From assembly GCF_900142965.1 (NCBI RefSeq), contig NZ_FRCQ01000003.1, positions 186,001-250,000 of the forward strand: a stretch of DNA of 64,000 bases, given 5' to 3'. This document shows positions 12,133 to 19,748 of the stretch, one piece after another (within the stretch, counting starts at the first letter, position 1; each line of letters opens with the position of its first letter). This DNA comes from Rhizobacter sp. OV335. GTDB lineage: Bacteria; Pseudomonadota; Gammaproteobacteria; Burkholderiales; Burkholderiaceae_C. The notes beneath the pieces were generated by a model. That model searched no databases, was not told where the DNA came from, and saw only the letters and a list, made by a program, of their open reading frames with translations. Position numbers and translations under genes: made by a program.

Positions 12133-13083
12133 TCAAGCGCCCAGTCCGGCGATCAGCGAATGGTGCATCGAGACGCCGGCCAGCACACCATCGGCCGATG
12201 CGAAGGTGGCGTTGTGGCGCAGGTGGGCGGCGTCGCCGGCCGCGTAGACACCGGGGACGCTGGTCTGCTTCAGCTCGTCGACGCGCAGCATCGGGCCGAA
12301 CGGGCCATCGATGAGTTCGCAGCCCAGGGAGTCGACCAGTTCGTGGCCGATGCGCACGCGCGGCGCGACGAACAGCGCCTCCAGCGGCAGCGACCGTCCG
12401 TCCGCGAGGCGCACCGCGCTGAGCCGCGGCAGCGGCCCTTCGAGGGCCTGCACCACGGCGGGCTCGATCGCGACGCCATGTGCGCGCAGCCGCCGGGCCT
12501 CGTCGTCGGCCAGCGGCTGCCCGTTCAGCAGCAGCGTGGTCGGCCCCCACTCCTTGATCAGCAGCGCATGGTGCACCGAGGCCGGCCCGGCCGACAGCAC
12601 GCCGAGGCGGCGACCGGCCTCCTCGTAGCCGTGGCAGTACGGGCAGTGCAGCACGCTCGCGCCCCAGCGCGGCGCGAGTCCGTCGATGTCGGGGAAGGTG
12701 TCCTGCACGCCGATCGCCAGCAGCAGCCGGCGCGCGGCGAGCGTGCGGCCATCGTCGAGCGAGACACTGAACTGCCGCCCGCCATCGCCGTCACCGTTGC
12801 CGTCGTCCACGCGGCGAGCCCGCAGCGCGCGGCCGCTGACGAACTGCACCGTCGGGTAGGCCTGCACGCGTTCGCGTGCGGCAGCGATCAGCTGCAGCGG
12901 CGGCGTGCCGTCCTGCGCGAAGAAGCCGTGCGACCGGGCCGCGAAGCGATTGCGCGGTGCGCCGTCGTCGATCACCGCGACCGTGCGGCGGGCGCGGGCC
13001 AGCTGCAGTGCCGCGGACAGGCCGGCGAAGCTGCCGCCGATCACGACGGCGTCGACGGATGCATCGAGGGTTTCAATGGGCAT
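12133..13083 (-). CDS. NAD(P)/FAD-dependent oxidoreductase, thioredoxin-reductase-like
   Basis: The 316-residue protein opens with an FAD-binding dinucleotide fold (VVIGGSFAGLSAALQLARA), carries a redox-active CPYC pair at residues 147-150 (HCPYCHGYE), a second nucleotide-binding region and the C-terminal FAD motif GVYAAGDAAH. This is the layout of thioredoxin-reductase-like flavoproteins, many of which lack a known partner. It overlaps the upstream Rrf2 regulator gene by 11 bp, so the two form one transcription unit. The context suggests a redox or nitrosative-stress response, by inference. Confidence 0.88.
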   Translation of the reverse strand: MPIETLDASVDAVVIGGSFAGLSAALQLARARRTVAVIDDGAPRNRFAARSHGFFAQDGTPPLQLIAAARERVQAYPTVQFVSGRALRARRVDDGNGDGDGGRQFSVSLDDGRTLAARRLLLAIGVQDTFPDIDGLAPRWGASVLHCPYCHGYEEAGRRLGVLSAGPASVHHALLIKEWGPTTLLLNGQPLADDEARRLRAHGVAIEPAVVQALEGPLPRLSAVRLADGRSLPLEALFVAPRVRIGHELVDSLGCELIDGPFGPMLRVDELKQTSVPGVYAAGDAAHLRHNATFASADGVLAGVSMHHSLIAGLGA

Positions 13084-13534
13084 GGTGGATGTCCTTCATC
13101 GTGTGGCCGGTGGCCTGCAGGCGGTGGTGGAAGTCACGTGACAGATCGGCGAGCGTCACCTGGCCGAGCCGTGCCAGCAGCAGCGCCTCGGCCTCGTGGC
13201 AGGCGCTGTCGAGCGCCGCGTTGACCGCCTGCTCGACGAGGCAGCCGGGGCTCTCGGTGCGATTGCCGAAGGCAAGCAGCGCGGGCGCGCCGAGCGCCGC
13301 ATGGATGTCGCCGAGCGTCACGTCGTGCAGCGGGCACGACAGCACCCATCCGCCGCCGTGTCCCTTGGCCGACGCGACGAAGCCGGCTTCACGCAATCCG
13401 GTCATCAGCCGGCGCACGACCACGGGGTTCGTCTGCATCGCCGAGGCGAGCGATTCGGACGTGGCCGGCCCGTCCTGCTCGGCCATGTGCAACAGCACGT
13501 GCAGGACGCCGGAAAGCTTGCTGTCTCGTTTCAT
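13073..13534 (-). CDS. Rrf2-family transcriptional regulator
   Basis: The 153-residue protein has the Rrf2 winged helix at the N-terminus (LHVLLHMAEQDGPATSESLASAMQTN region) and the recognition-wing segment GFVASAKGHGGGWVL. Iron-sulfur members of the family carry three cysteines after the winged helix; here only ESPGC (about residue 99) and one later cysteine (SACHEA) are present, so it may be a YwnA-like member without a classical cluster. Its start codon lies inside a perfect 9-bp dyad, which predicts autorepression of itself and the downstream flavoprotein. Confidence 0.87.
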   Translation of the reverse strand: MKRDSKLSGVLHVLLHMAEQDGPATSESLASAMQTNPVVVRRLMTGLREAGFVASAKGHGGGWVLSCPLHDVTLGDIHAALGAPALLAFGNRTESPGCLVEQAVNAALDSACHEAEALLLARLGQVTLADLSRDFHHRLQATGHTMKDIHHAH

Positions 13535-13555
13535 GCAACATTATGAGTTGCATGA
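13531..13555. promoter_or_regulatory. Predicted Rrf2 operator overlapping the start codon
   Basis: TCATGCAAC and GTTGCATGA form a perfect 9-bp inverted repeat with a 7-nt spacer, and the ATG of the Rrf2 gene is part of the first arm. It is AT-richer than its surroundings. A repressor bound here would block its own gene and the flavoprotein downstream. The dyad is seen in the sequence; the assignment to Rrf2 is inference. Confidence 0.7.
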
Positions 13556-13621
13556 TATTGGAGGTGCCGAAACCGACCCGGAAAGCCCCAGGCGTGGCAG
13601 GGCAATCCGACGGACGGAGCG

Positions 13622-13831
13622 TCAGCGCCGGGGCTTGCCCGTCTCGCCCGTCTGCTGCTTCTCATCCGGCTCGGCGGCACCATTCACCGGTTCGGTGATC
13701 GCCTTGCCGATCGATTCCAGCGCGTTGTCCTTGTCCCGCGGCGGCACGCCGGGGCGCTTTTCTTCGCGCGCGGTCGGCGTGCTGGCGGGCGTGTACGAAG
13801 GCGGGGCGGAGCGGTCGTTGCGGGTCGTCAT
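13622..13831 (-). CDS. Small hydrophilic hypothetical protein (69 aa)
   Basis: The product is short, highly charged and rich in proline, threonine and lysine, and is probably disordered. I recognise no family. ATG at 13831 overlaps the end of the upstream metallopeptidase gene by 4 bp (ATGA), which strongly supports translational coupling and reality of the gene. No signal peptide or membrane segment is present. Confidence 0.6.
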   Translation of the reverse strand: MTTRNDRSAPPSYTPASTPTAREEKRPGVPPRDKDNALESIGKAITEPVNGAAEPDEKQQTGETGKPRR

Positions 13832-14952
13832 GGCGAAGGTCCTTCGGATGAAGCTGCCGCGGCAGCGGGGATGTCGTTCGGTGTTGCAGCGGCCGGCGAT
13901 CCAGCAGTCCGCGCCGCCGTCACGACGCGGTGCACGAACGCCAGCTTGCGCACCACCGGCTCGGGCACGACGAACGGGTAGGCGTCGTGCGAGCCGAGGC
14001 TGCGCGACATCGCGTTGATGAACTGCGAGATCGGCAGCCAGCGCTCGATCAGTGCCGCTTCGAATGCGCCGTCGCGCGGCGCCAGCGCCACCGCACGCAC
14101 CGGTTCGCCGCCCGGCGACGCGAGCTGCAGGCCCCAGGCCGACGCGGTCTCCAGCCCGTCCTGCACGTGCAGGTAGTGGGCCCAGCATTCGGCCCAGTCC
14201 TCCCACGGGTGCGCGCTCGCATAGGCGCTGACGAACTGCTCCTGCCAGTCGGCGCGCGGCGTCGCGTAATGCGCCTGCAGCGCCTGCGCATAGTCGGCGC
14301 GTTCGTCGCCGAACAGCGTGCGGAACTCGTCGAGCCACGGCGTGCCGTCGACCAGCAGGTCCCAGTAGTAGTGGCCGATCTCGTGCCGGAAGTGGCCGAG
14401 CAGCGTGCGGTACGGCTCGTGCATCTCGCTGCGCGCCCGTTCGCGGCGTGCGTCGTCGGCCTCGCCGACGTTCAGCGTGATGATGCCGTTGTCGTGGCCC
14501 GTCAGCACGCGCTGGCCGGGTTGCAGCTCCTGCAGGAATTCGAACCACACGCCGTGCTCGGGGTCGACGGCCTTGCTGCGCACCGGCAGCCCGAGCGACA
14601 GCAGGCTGTACACCAGCCGCCGCTTGGCCTGCTCGATCAGCTGCCACGACACCAGGTTGTCGGGCTCGCTGAGCGCCGGCAGGATGTGCGTGGTCTGGCA
14701 CGAGGTGCACAGCGTCGCGTCGCTGTCGGCCGGCACCATCCAGTTGCAGGCCTGCACGCTGGTGTAGTTGTGGCAGGGCTTCTGCGCGGCCGCCCCGTCG
14801 CGCAGCCGCTGCCACGTGCCGTCGGCACCGATCTCGAAGGCGCCCATCTCGCGCTCGCCGGGCACGAAGCCGAGCGCCGCGCCGCAGCGCTCGCAGGCCA
14901 CGTTCTCGAAGAACACGCGCAGTCCGCAGCGTTCGCAAGCCAATGTCTTCAT
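13828..14952 (-). CDS. Zinc-ribbon putative zinc-binding metallopeptidase
   Basis: The 374-residue protein begins with a zinc ribbon of two C-x2-C pairs (CERCGLRVF and CERCGAALGF), has further cysteines (QACNWM and LCTSC) and a gluzincin-like HEIGHYYWD motif near residue 185 in the body. This combination matches the family annotated as putative zinc-binding metallopeptidase, in which the HExxH-bearing domain follows the ribbon. Substrate is unknown and there is no signal peptide. ATG at 14952 places the ribbon at the N-terminus; an in-frame start further upstream (15069) would add an implausible leader. Confidence 0.85.
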   Translation of the reverse strand: MKTLACERCGLRVFFENVACERCGAALGFVPGEREMGAFEIGADGTWQRLRDGAAAQKPCHNYTSVQACNWMVPADSDATLCTSCQTTHILPALSEPDNLVSWQLIEQAKRRLVYSLLSLGLPVRSKAVDPEHGVWFEFLQELQPGQRVLTGHDNGIITLNVGEADDARRERARSEMHEPYRTLLGHFRHEIGHYYWDLLVDGTPWLDEFRTLFGDERADYAQALQAHYATPRADWQEQFVSAYASAHPWEDWAECWAHYLHVQDGLETASAWGLQLASPGGEPVRAVALAPRDGAFEAALIERWLPISQFINAMSRSLGSHDAYPFVVPEPVVRKLAFVHRVVTAARTAGSPAAATPNDIPAAAAASSEGPSP

Positions 14953-15020
14953 GCGGCGAGGATAGGGTGCCCCCGCGGCGCGGGCCGGCGTCGAGGTGGC
15001 CGTCGGCGTGTAGGACGATG

Positions 15021-15061
15021 GCGCATTCGATGCCCACTCCCCCCGGACGAGGGGAATGCGC
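15021..15061. promoter_or_regulatory. Interrupted hairpin in the divergent spacer
   Basis: GCGCATTC (15021-15028) and GAATGCGC (15054-15061) are perfect inverted arms. They flank a second inverted pair of C and G runs. The element lies in the 215-bp spacer between the divergent metallopeptidase gene and the gene at 15168. It may be an operator or an RNA hairpin in the leader of the plus-strand gene; neither is demonstrated. Confidence 0.4.
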
Positions 15062-15167
15062 GAGCCCATTCACCCTGAAGGGCGGGTTCCATCTGTCATG
15101 CAAGCTCACCACAATCGCCGTTCAGGTCCAGGGACACAGAACAGGACCGCAAGAAAGGGACAGGCCG

Positions 15168-15842
15168 ATGATGTTCACGCTGCGTGTAGCGCCCGACTGG
15201 GCGGAGCAGATCCGCAAGATCCGCGAGGCGGTCACCGAAGAGACGCACCTGATCCGGGCCGACCACCGCTTCTACCGGGTCTGCCGCGCGGGCGACGCAA
15301 GCTTCCAGATTCACCTGCTGCCCAGCGCCGGCGCGCGCGGCGTGGCGCTGCGCTTGCGCGAGAGCGATCTCGAGTTGACCCACATCGATGGCGGGCCGTT
15401 CGAGCCCGGCGCGGCACGGCTCGACCCGCGCCGGCTGCAGGCGCCTGCGCTCGACGAGGCGCTGCTCGCATTGCCCCGCGCCACCGGCCAGGCTCGTGTC
15501 GAGGCGCAGTCGCTGATCGTGCTGTGCGTGGCCGGCTCGCTGCGCAGCGATGCGCTGGCGGCCAAGGTCGGCCAATTGCTGCGCGTCGTGACGACCGGCC
15601 TGCCGGGTGCGTCGGCGCAGTTGCCAGCCGGTGAGTTGCTGCAGGAGGCACGGGCCTGGGGCCCCGCCTGCGAATCCATCTTCAACGCGATCACCTCGAC
15701 CGCACGCGGCATCGCGCTGAAGCGCCGCTCGGAGTTGACGCCGTTGCAGCGGCATTTCAGCGAGCGCGTCGAGCTGGCGAAGGTCGAGCCCGGGCTGCAG
15801 GCCTCGGCGCGCAGCATCACGGTGCTGAAGCGGCCGAAGTGA
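15168..15842 (+). CDS. Hypothetical protein, faint ribosome-inactivating-protein-like layout
   Basis: The 224-residue product has no signal peptide. ATG at 15168 follows an AAAGGGA ribosome-binding site. Read by eye, its order of segments resembles the RNA N-glycosidase (ricin A/Shiga A) fold: an N-terminal WAEQIRKIREAV helix, a beta region ending VALRLRESDLELTHIDG, the helix LDEALLAL, a hydrophobic helix LIVLCVAGSLRSDAL at the place of the catalytic E-A-x-R helix, and a later tryptophan in ARAWGPACESIFNAI. If the alignment is right, the catalytic glutamate is replaced by Gly123 or Ser124 while the arginine is kept, and the substrate tyrosines are absent, so the protein would be inactive. The resemblance is weak and unverified; hypothetical protein is the safe name. 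Confidence 0.6.
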   Translation: MMFTLRVAPDWAEQIRKIREAVTEETHLIRADHRFYRVCRAGDASFQIHLLPSAGARGVALRLRESDLELTHIDGGPFEPGAARLDPRRLQAPALDEALLALPRATGQARVEAQSLIVLCVAGSLRSDALAAKVGQLLRVVTTGLPGASAQLPAGELLQEARAWGPACESIFNAITSTARGIALKRRSELTPLQRHFSERVELAKVEPGLQASARSITVLKRPK

Positions 15843-15854
15843 AGCGGCCGAAGT
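15827..15854. repeat. Exact 14-bp tandem duplication across the stop codon
   Basis: GAAGCGGCCGAAGT occurs twice in direct tandem, and the first copy ends within the stop codon of the preceding gene. A recent slippage event is the simplest explanation. The second copy is untranslated. Confidence 0.85.
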
Positions 15855-15879
15855 GAACCCACCAAACTGACGCGAACGC

Positions 15880-16413
15880 TCAGGGCACCGCGCGGCACCC
15901 GGTCAGCAACTCCAGCAGCCGGGCCTGGATCGCCTGGCGCGATTTCGGGCTCGCGAACTCGCTGTGCGACACCAGCTGCGTGCCGGCCGGCGTCTTGCGG
16001 AAGCGCTCGAGCGCGGCGAGCTCCTCCTCGGTGTACTCGGCCATCGGCGCCGTCAGCGTGCCGCCGGCGTCGAGCCGTGCCTGCGCGGCGCTGCGTTCGG
16101 CGTACTTGCGGCCGGCCGGCGTCGCGAGGAAGGCCTCGATGGCGTCGATGTCGGCCGCACTCCAGTTGTCCTTCACGGCGGTCTCGAAGACCGGCACCAG
16201 CGCGGCCGGCTGCAGCGACTGCACGCAGGTGGCGGCGTCGACGCTGATCTTGTTGCCCAGCCGGGCCTCGCGCATCGCGCCCTGCACGCCGAGCAGCGTG
16301 GAGCGGGCGAGCAGCGTGGCGCTGTTGGTGGGCGTGGCCGCCAGGCCGGGGATCGCCTGGGTGGCGAGCAGGGCGGCGACGATGGCAGCAGTCAGGGGGG
16401 TGGTGATTCGCAT
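15880..16413 (-). CDS. Secreted DUF2059-like protein
   Basis: ATG at 16413 gives a clean signal peptide (MRITTPLTAAIVAALLATQA and cleavage near ALAA). The mature region contains two related helical motifs, AIEAFLATPAGRKYAER and ALERFRKTPAGTQLV, of the kind found in DUF2059 periplasmic proteins. Length is 177 residues. Two cysteines (TCVQ and GCRAVP) could form a disulfide. Function is unknown. The gene is divergent from the small secreted protein at 16583 with a 169-bp shared spacer. Confidence 0.7.
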   Translation of the reverse strand: MRITTPLTAAIVAALLATQAIPGLAATPTNSATLLARSTLLGVQGAMREARLGNKISVDAATCVQSLQPAALVPVFETAVKDNWSAADIDAIEAFLATPAGRKYAERSAAQARLDAGGTLTAPMAEYTEEELAALERFRKTPAGTQLVSHSEFASPKSRQAIQARLLELLTGCRAVP

Positions 16414-16582
16414 CGCGCGATTTTCCCGCATTCGGCGGCAGCGTCCGCAACGCAAGGTAAGCGGGGGTGGTGCAGCGCGTTCGACGTAGGCGGATCCTGC
16501 GTTCCGCTCGGCCCGCTGTCCGACAGACTCCGGACCCGATGGTGCACAGACTTCAGCGATCCACAGCTTGAAGGAGCCGCTC

Positions 16583-17020
16583 GTGAAGACTTCCACCTTG
16601 TTCCGCTCGCTCGCGCTGGTGCCGTTGATGGCGCTCAGCGTTCCCGCCGCGATGGCCGCCGACCAGACGGCCCAGCAATCGGCCCGTGCCCGCTACGAGC
16701 AGGACCGCGCCGTCTGCAACAGCGGGCGCTCCAACCAGGACCGCAAGACCTGCATGCAGGAGGCCAACGCCGCGCTTGCCGCAGCCCAGGGCGGGCGCCT
16801 GCCCGCGCCCGACCCCAGCCTGGCCCGCAACGCGACCAAGCGATGCGCAGCCTTGCCGGTGGAGGACCGCAAGGATTGCGAAGCGCGCATGCGAGGGCAA
16901 GGGACGACCAGCGGCAGCGCCGCCGACGGCGGCATCTACCGCGAGCTCGTCACGCGCACCGTCGGCCCGGTGGAAAACGCGGCCTCGGCCGTCATGCCGG
17001 ACGACAGCGCGCCCAAGTGA
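16583..17020 (+). CDS. Small secreted four-cysteine hypothetical protein
   Basis: GTG at 16583 is chosen because AAGGAG lies six bases upstream; the in-frame TTG further upstream includes that ribosome-binding site. The 145-residue product has a signal peptide ending AAMAA and a mature part with four cysteines in two similar contexts (AVCNSGRSNQDRKTCMQEA and RCAALPVEDRKDCEARM), suggesting two disulfide-linked helical hairpins. I recognise no named family. It is convergent with the molybdenum hydroxylase operon, 8 bp away. Confidence 0.75.
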   Translation: MKTSTLFRSLALVPLMALSVPAAMAADQTAQQSARARYEQDRAVCNSGRSNQDRKTCMQEANAALAAAQGGRLPAPDPSLARNATKRCAALPVEDRKDCEARMRGQGTTSGSAADGGIYRELVTRTVGPVENAASAVMPDDSAPK

Positions 17021-17028
17021 CGCGCCTG

Positions 17029-19191
17029 TCAGGCTGACGCCAGCGCTGCCGCATCCACCGGCAGCTTGCGCAGCCGCCGGCCGGTGGCCGCGAAGATCGC
17101 GTTGGTCACCGCCGGCGCAAGGCCCGAGGTGCCCGGCTCGCCCATGCCGCCGGGCATCTCGCCGCTCGCGACCAGGTGCACCTCGATCGCCGGCGCCTCG
17201 TTCATCCGCACCACGCGCACGTCGTGGAAGTTCGATTGCTCGATGCGCCCGTTCGCGAGCGTCGCCTGCCCCCACAGCGCACCCGAGATCCCGAAGATCA
17301 CGCCGCCCATCAGCTGCGCGCGCACGGTGTCCGGGTTGACGATCACGCCGGCATCGACCGCGCACACCACGCGCTGCACGCTGACGCTGCCGTCGGCCGC
17401 GACCGCCACCTCGGCGACCGTCGCGAGGTAGGTGCCGAACGCGAACTGCAGCGACACGCCGCGGCCGTGCCGTGCCGGCATCGCCCGCCCCCAGCCCGCC
17501 TTCTGCGCCGCCAGTTCGAGCACCGCCTTCGCGCGCGGGTTCTGCTGCAGCAGGTCGAGCCGGTACGCCACCGGGTCGGCCTTCGCGGCCGCGGCCAGTT
17601 CGTCGATGAAGCTCTCGACGACGAAGACGTTGTGCGTCGGCGCCACGCCGCGCCAGAACGCGGTCGGGATCGGCGGCTCGTGGTTCACGTAGTCGACGTG
17701 GATGTTCTTGAACGCATACGGCGGCTGCGCGGCGCCGTCGATGGTCTCGGGGTCGAAGCCGTTGTTGTAGAGCGGCGGCGCCCAGCGTTTCAGGATCGAC
17801 GAGCCGGTCAGCCGGTGCGTCCACGCCACCGGCCGGCCCTGCGCGTCCAGCCCGGCGGCGACGCGGTCGAAGAAGTACGGCCGGTACATGTCGTGCTGCG
17901 TGTCTTCCTCGCGCGTCCAGATCACCTTCACCGGGTGGTCGAGCCCCTTGGCGATCTGCACCGCGCGCGTGATGCTGTCCACCTCCAGCCGGCGCCCGAA
18001 GCCGCCGCCCAGCAGGTGGTTGTGCACCTTCACCTTGTCCAGCGGCAGGCCGGTCACCTGCGCGGCCGCGGCCTGCGCGCGTGACAGCACCTGCGTGCCG
18101 ACCCACACGTCGCAGCCGTCGGGGCGCACGTGCACCGTGCAGTTCAGCGGCTCCATCGCGGCGTGCACGAGGAAGGGCACCTCGTACACCGCCTCCAGCC
18201 GCGTCGCGGCGCCGGCCAGCGCGGCCGCGGCATCGCCGTCGTGGCGCACGGTGGCGCCGGGCTGCAGCGAGGCCACGCGCATCGATTCGACGATGTCGGC
18301 GGTGGCGAGCGTCGCGTGCGGGCCGTCGTCCCACTCGATCGCGAGGGCCGCGAGGCCCTTCTTCGCGGCGCCCATGTGGTCGGCGACCACCGCGACGCAG
18401 TCGTCGAGCTTCACGATGCGGCGCACGCCGCGCACCTTCAGTGCCGCGCGCTCGTCGACACGGCGCAGCCGGCCGCCCGGAACCGGCGATTGCGCGAGCG
18501 TCGCGATCTTCATGCCGGGCACCTGGGCATCGATGCCGTAGCGCGCCTTGCCGTTCACCTTGTCGGGCGTGTCCAGGCGATGGGCGGGCGTGCCGATCAG
18601 CCGGAACGCCGAGGCCGGCTTCAGCACGATGTCCTTCGGCTCGGGGAGCTTTGCCGCGCTGGCGCTGAGTGCGCCGTAGCCGAGGCGGCGACCGCTCGCC
18701 GCATGCACCACCTGCCCGCGCTCGGCTCGGCAGGCCGACGGCTCCACCGACCAGCGCTGCGCCGCAGCCTGCACGAGCAGCGTGCGCGCGACCGCGCCGG
18801 CCCGGCGCAGCGGCTCGAAGGCCGCGCGGATCGTCGTCGAGCCACCGGTGACCTGGAAGCCGAGCAGCGGATTGGCGTACAGCTTGTCGTCGGGCGGTGC
18901 GTGCGCCACGCGGATCGTCGCGAGCTCGACCTCGAGCTCCTCGGCGATCAGCATCGGCACGCTGGTGTAGGTGCCCTGACCCATCTCGATGTAGCCCATC
19001 GTGACGGTGACCTGGCCGTCGGGCGCGATCTGCACGAAGGCGTTCGGCGCGAACGCTGCCGCGGCCTGCGCCGCGCGCGCCGGGCCGGCCAGGCCCAGGC
19101 TCACGCCGACCAGCAGCCCGCCGCCGGCCGCAGCGCCGATGCTCAGGAAGTTTCTGCGCGACAGCGTCGCGTCGTCGAGGTGCGCGCTCAT
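17029..19191 (-). CDS. Molybdopterin-binding subunit of an IorB-type xanthine-dehydrogenase-family hydroxylase
   Basis: The 720-residue protein starts with a Tat signal (SRRNFLSIGAAAGGGLL), which predicts export of the folded cofactor-containing enzyme. It contains molybdopterin-binding segments of the aldehyde oxidase/xanthine dehydrogenase family, including GGGFGRRLEVD and the C-terminal GGMGEPGTSGLAPAVTNA with the active-site glutamate. Together with the 2Fe-2S protein one base upstream it forms a two-subunit enzyme like isoquinoline 1-oxidoreductase (IorAB) or a periplasmic aldehyde dehydrogenase. The substrate is not predictable. It lacks the FAD subunit of xanthine dehydrogenase, so it should not be read as part of the purine island further on. 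Confidence 0.88.
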   Translation of the reverse strand: MSAHLDDATLSRRNFLSIGAAAGGGLLVGVSLGLAGPARAAQAAAAFAPNAFVQIAPDGQVTVTMGYIEMGQGTYTSVPMLIAEELEVELATIRVAHAPPDDKLYANPLLGFQVTGGSTTIRAAFEPLRRAGAVARTLLVQAAAQRWSVEPSACRAERGQVVHAASGRRLGYGALSASAAKLPEPKDIVLKPASAFRLIGTPAHRLDTPDKVNGKARYGIDAQVPGMKIATLAQSPVPGGRLRRVDERAALKVRGVRRIVKLDDCVAVVADHMGAAKKGLAALAIEWDDGPHATLATADIVESMRVASLQPGATVRHDGDAAAALAGAATRLEAVYEVPFLVHAAMEPLNCTVHVRPDGCDVWVGTQVLSRAQAAAAQVTGLPLDKVKVHNHLLGGGFGRRLEVDSITRAVQIAKGLDHPVKVIWTREEDTQHDMYRPYFFDRVAAGLDAQGRPVAWTHRLTGSSILKRWAPPLYNNGFDPETIDGAAQPPYAFKNIHVDYVNHEPPIPTAFWRGVAPTHNVFVVESFIDELAAAAKADPVAYRLDLLQQNPRAKAVLELAAQKAGWGRAMPARHGRGVSLQFAFGTYLATVAEVAVAADGSVSVQRVVCAVDAGVIVNPDTVRAQLMGGVIFGISGALWGQATLANGRIEQSNFHDVRVVRMNEAPAIEVHLVASGEMPGGMGEPGTSGLAPAVTNAIFAATGRRLRKLPVDAAALASA

Positions 19192-19192
19192 G

Positions 19193-19651
19193 TCATGCGC
19201 CTTTCGACAAGGCGCGTGCCGCGGCATGGATGCCGTCGCGGATGCGCGGGTAGGTGCCGCAGCGGCACAGGTTGCCGCTCATCGCGGCGTCGATGTCGGC
19301 GTCGTTCGGCGCGCGGTTCGCCGCGAGCAGCGCCGCGGCCGACATCAGCTGGCCCGACTGGCAGTAGCCGCACTGCACGACCTCGAGGTCCAGCCAGGCG
19401 TGCTGCAGCGCGCGGCCGATGCGGGTGCCGGCCAGCGCCTCGATCGTCGTCACGTCGGCCCGGCCGACCGATTCGACGCTGGTGATGCACGAGCGCGTGG
19501 GCACGCCGTCGACGTGCACCGTGCAGGCGCCGCACAGGCCGGCGCCGCAACCGAATTTGGTGCCGGTCATGCCGAGCACGTCGCGCAACACCCACAAGAC
19601 CGGCGTGTCGCCGTCGACATCGGCGTTGCGCCGGGTTCCGTTCACTTTCAT
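19193..19651 (-). CDS. 2Fe-2S subunit of the IorAB-type hydroxylase
   Basis: The 152-residue protein carries both cluster motifs of this family: the plant-ferredoxin-type CGAGLCGACTV with a later cysteine (SC) and the alpha-helical QCGYCQSGQ with CRCGTYPRI. It passes electrons from the molybdenum centre of the subunit encoded downstream. ATG at 19651 follows GGAG. The stop codon is one base from the start of the molybdopterin subunit, so the two are cotranslated. It has no Tat signal and is probably exported together with its partner. Confidence 0.92.
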   Translation of the reverse strand: MKVNGTRRNADVDGDTPVLWVLRDVLGMTGTKFGCGAGLCGACTVHVDGVPTRSCITSVESVGRADVTTIEALAGTRIGRALQHAWLDLEVVQCGYCQSGQLMSAAALLAANRAPNDADIDAAMSGNLCRCGTYPRIRDGIHAAARALSKGA

Positions 19652-19748
19652 GGGGGCTCCTGCTTCGTGGCGACGGCCACAGGCGGACGCAAGCATGGCC
19701 GCCCGCCGCGCGCGGCGTCGGTCGAATACCCCACCAATCAGGACGCGC

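Noticed and set aside
17029-19651. Reading the IorAB-type enzyme as xanthine dehydrogenase of the purine island
   Set aside because: It lacks the FAD subunit, has a Tat signal and lies more than 20 kb from the urate genes.
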